This document shows, piece by piece, positions 5,128 through 6,279 of a DNA stretch of 6,279 nucleotides. A program made the translations under genes and the position numbers. Position 1 is the stretch's first letter. Each line of letters starts with the position of its first letter. The DNA comes from Methanomicrobiales archaeon (GTDB taxonomy: Archaea; Halobacteriota; Methanomicrobia; Methanomicrobiales; Methanoculleaceae), in contig JAAZOW010000065.1 of assembly GCA_012797575.1 (NCBI GenBank), forward strand, positions 1 through 6,279. The letters are read 5' to 3'. The notes beneath the pieces were generated by a model, which did not search any database, was not told the origin of the DNA, and saw only the letters and a list, made by a program, of their open reading frames with translations.

Positions 5128-6278
5128 CCGAGTTTCTTCATCTCATCCCGGTGGCCGAGGCCATCCATCTCATCAACCGGATCTCCCCGACCGTCGATGC
5201 AGAGACCGTGCCGCTGACTGCAGCATACGGCCGCATCCTCGCCGAAGACGTTCAGACCGATACCGATATACCAGGTTTTGACCGTTCGGTCAAGGACGGT
5301 TTTGCGGTGAATGCAGCCGACACCGTCCGAGCATCAGAGGCAGTCCCGGTCCCACTCACAAAGGTAGGAGAGATTTCCATGGGCCGGGGAGAGAATGGTC
5401 TCTCTATCAAGCCCGATGAGTGCGCCTACATCCCGACCGGCGGCGCTCTTCCCGAAGGGTCGGATGCCGTCGTGATGCTTGAATACTGCCAAGACCTCGG
5501 GGCGACGGTTCTCGTGGGCCGTCAGGTCTCGCCGGGCGAGAACATCATACGTGCCGATGAGGACTATGCGCGTGGCGAGAATGTGCTTGCGGCCGGAAAA
5601 CTCCTGAATGTCCAGGACGTCGGCGTGCTTGCTGCCGTCGGGATGCCCCGGGTGGTGGTGAGGCGGCGGCCGGTCATCGGGGTCGTTTCTACAGGCATCG
5701 AACTGGTGCCACCCGACCAGGTTCCGGCCACCGGTGAGGTCCGTGACGTCAACTCCTACCTCTGCGGGGCGTTCGTGGAAGGGCGAGGGGGCATCCCGCG
5801 GTACTACGATATCGTCAGGGACAACCCCGACGATCTCGCAGACCTCCTCTCATCAGCACTCGACGAGTGCGACGCGTTCCTGATCACCGGAGGAAGCTCC
5901 AAGGACGACCGGGATATCGCGGCCGGCGTGATCGGATCGCTCGGTGAGGTGTTTGCTCACGGACTGGCGCTGGCCCCGGGAAAGCCGACGATCGTCGGAA
6001 AGATCAGGCATGCCCCTGTCATCGGCATCCCCGGCCACCCGGCCTCGACGAGGGTCGTCCTCTCCGTTCTCGCAGGCCCCCTCATGCAGTCACTCTCAGG
6101 CTGCACCAGCTACCGGGAAGCGCAACAGAAGGCGTTCCTCACCCAGAGCATCCCCGCAGAGCGGGGGCGTGAGGAGTACGTCAGGGTCAGGCTCCACGGA
6201 GATGAGGCGGTGCCACTCTTCGGGAAGTCGGGTCTCTTAAACACCCTGGTGGAGAGCGACGGGTTCATCAGGATCCCC
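5124..6278 (+). CDS. moeA: molybdopterin molybdenumtransferase MoeA, C-terminus cut by window end
   Basis: There are 385 open codons to the window edge, against about 400 for the family, so only the end of the last domain is missing. MoeA inserts molybdate or tungstate into adenylylated molybdopterin. Family signatures in order: PGFDRSVKDGFAV (50-62, Asp58 equivalent to E. coli Asp59), TGGALPEGSDAVVM (105-118), STGIEL (189-194, Glu193 equivalent to E. coli Glu188), VRDVNSY (206-212), ITGGSSKDDRD (254-264, Asp264 equivalent to Asp228), LAPGKPTIVG (283-292) and GIPGHPAST (301-309). The usual glycine after TGGxSx is replaced (KDDRD), a variant form. GGGGG (5111-5115) and GGTAGG (5118-5123) are possible ribosome binding sites. 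Located 96 bases after fwdC on the same strand, it probably serves the cofactor of FwdB/FwdD. Confidence 0.93.
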   Translation, partial: MTEFLHLIPVAEAIHLINRISPTVDAETVPLTAAYGRILAEDVQTDTDIPGFDRSVKDGFAVNAADTVRASEAVPVPLTKVGEISMGRGENGLSIKPDECAYIPTGGALPEGSDAVVMLEYCQDLGATVLVGRQVSPGENIIRADEDYARGENVLAAGKLLNVQDVGVLAAVGMPRVVVRRRPVIGVVSTGIELVPPDQVPATGEVRDVNSYLCGAFVEGRGGIPRYYDIVRDNPDDLADLLSSALDECDAFLITGGSSKDDRDIAAGVIGSLGEVFAHGLALAPGKPTIVGKIRHAPVIGIPGHPASTRVVLSVLAGPLMQSLSGCTSYREAQQKAFLTQSIPAERGREEYVRVRLHGDEAVPLFGKSGLLNTLVESDGFIRIP

Positions 6279-6279
6279 C

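Overview
The window looks like euryarchaeal, methanogen DNA. It carries four consecutive subunits of formylmethanofuran dehydrogenase, the enzyme of the first CO2-reducing step of methanogenesis. The genes are GC-rich, starts are preceded by archaeal-type ribosome binding sites (GGTGAT, GGAGGTG), and a BRE/TATA-type promoter can be read. Gene order and GC-rich codon use suggest Methanomicrobiales, perhaps a Methanoculleus relative; that placement is inference.

Layout. Bases 1-108 hold the first 36 codons, on the minus strand, of a Y-family DNA polymerase IV (dinB). Bases 109-718 are a 610-base non-coding region between divergent genes. Its dinB-proximal half is GC-rich and holds two long-loop inverted repeats. 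Its middle (about 355-500) is AT-rich, with a cluster of inverted repeats wrapped around the likely promoter of the downstream operon. Its last 220 bases would be a long mRNA leader with two hairpins that each show GGAGGT in the loop. Bases 719-5027 are a tight plus-strand operon, fwdD-fwdB-fwdA-fwdC. A T6 tract follows the fwdC stop. A possible 41-codon ORF (5002-5127) overlaps the start of moeA (5124 to the window end, C-terminus cut off).

How the genes work together. FwdB and FwdD form the tungsten/molybdenum bis-pterin formate dehydrogenase half that reduces CO2 to formate. FwdA is the binuclear-metal amidohydrolase half that condenses formate with methanofuran. FwdC is the beta-helical partner. 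MoeA inserts the metal into the pterin cofactor that FwdB needs, so its position next to the operon makes functional sense. The electron-delivery iron-sulfur subunits (FwdF, FwdG and similar) are absent and must be encoded elsewhere. FwdB has cysteine, not selenocysteine, at the metal-ligand position.

The genes themselves are recognisable families. The least explained parts are the promoter-overlapping inverted-repeat cluster, the two-hairpin leader and the small ORF before moeA.
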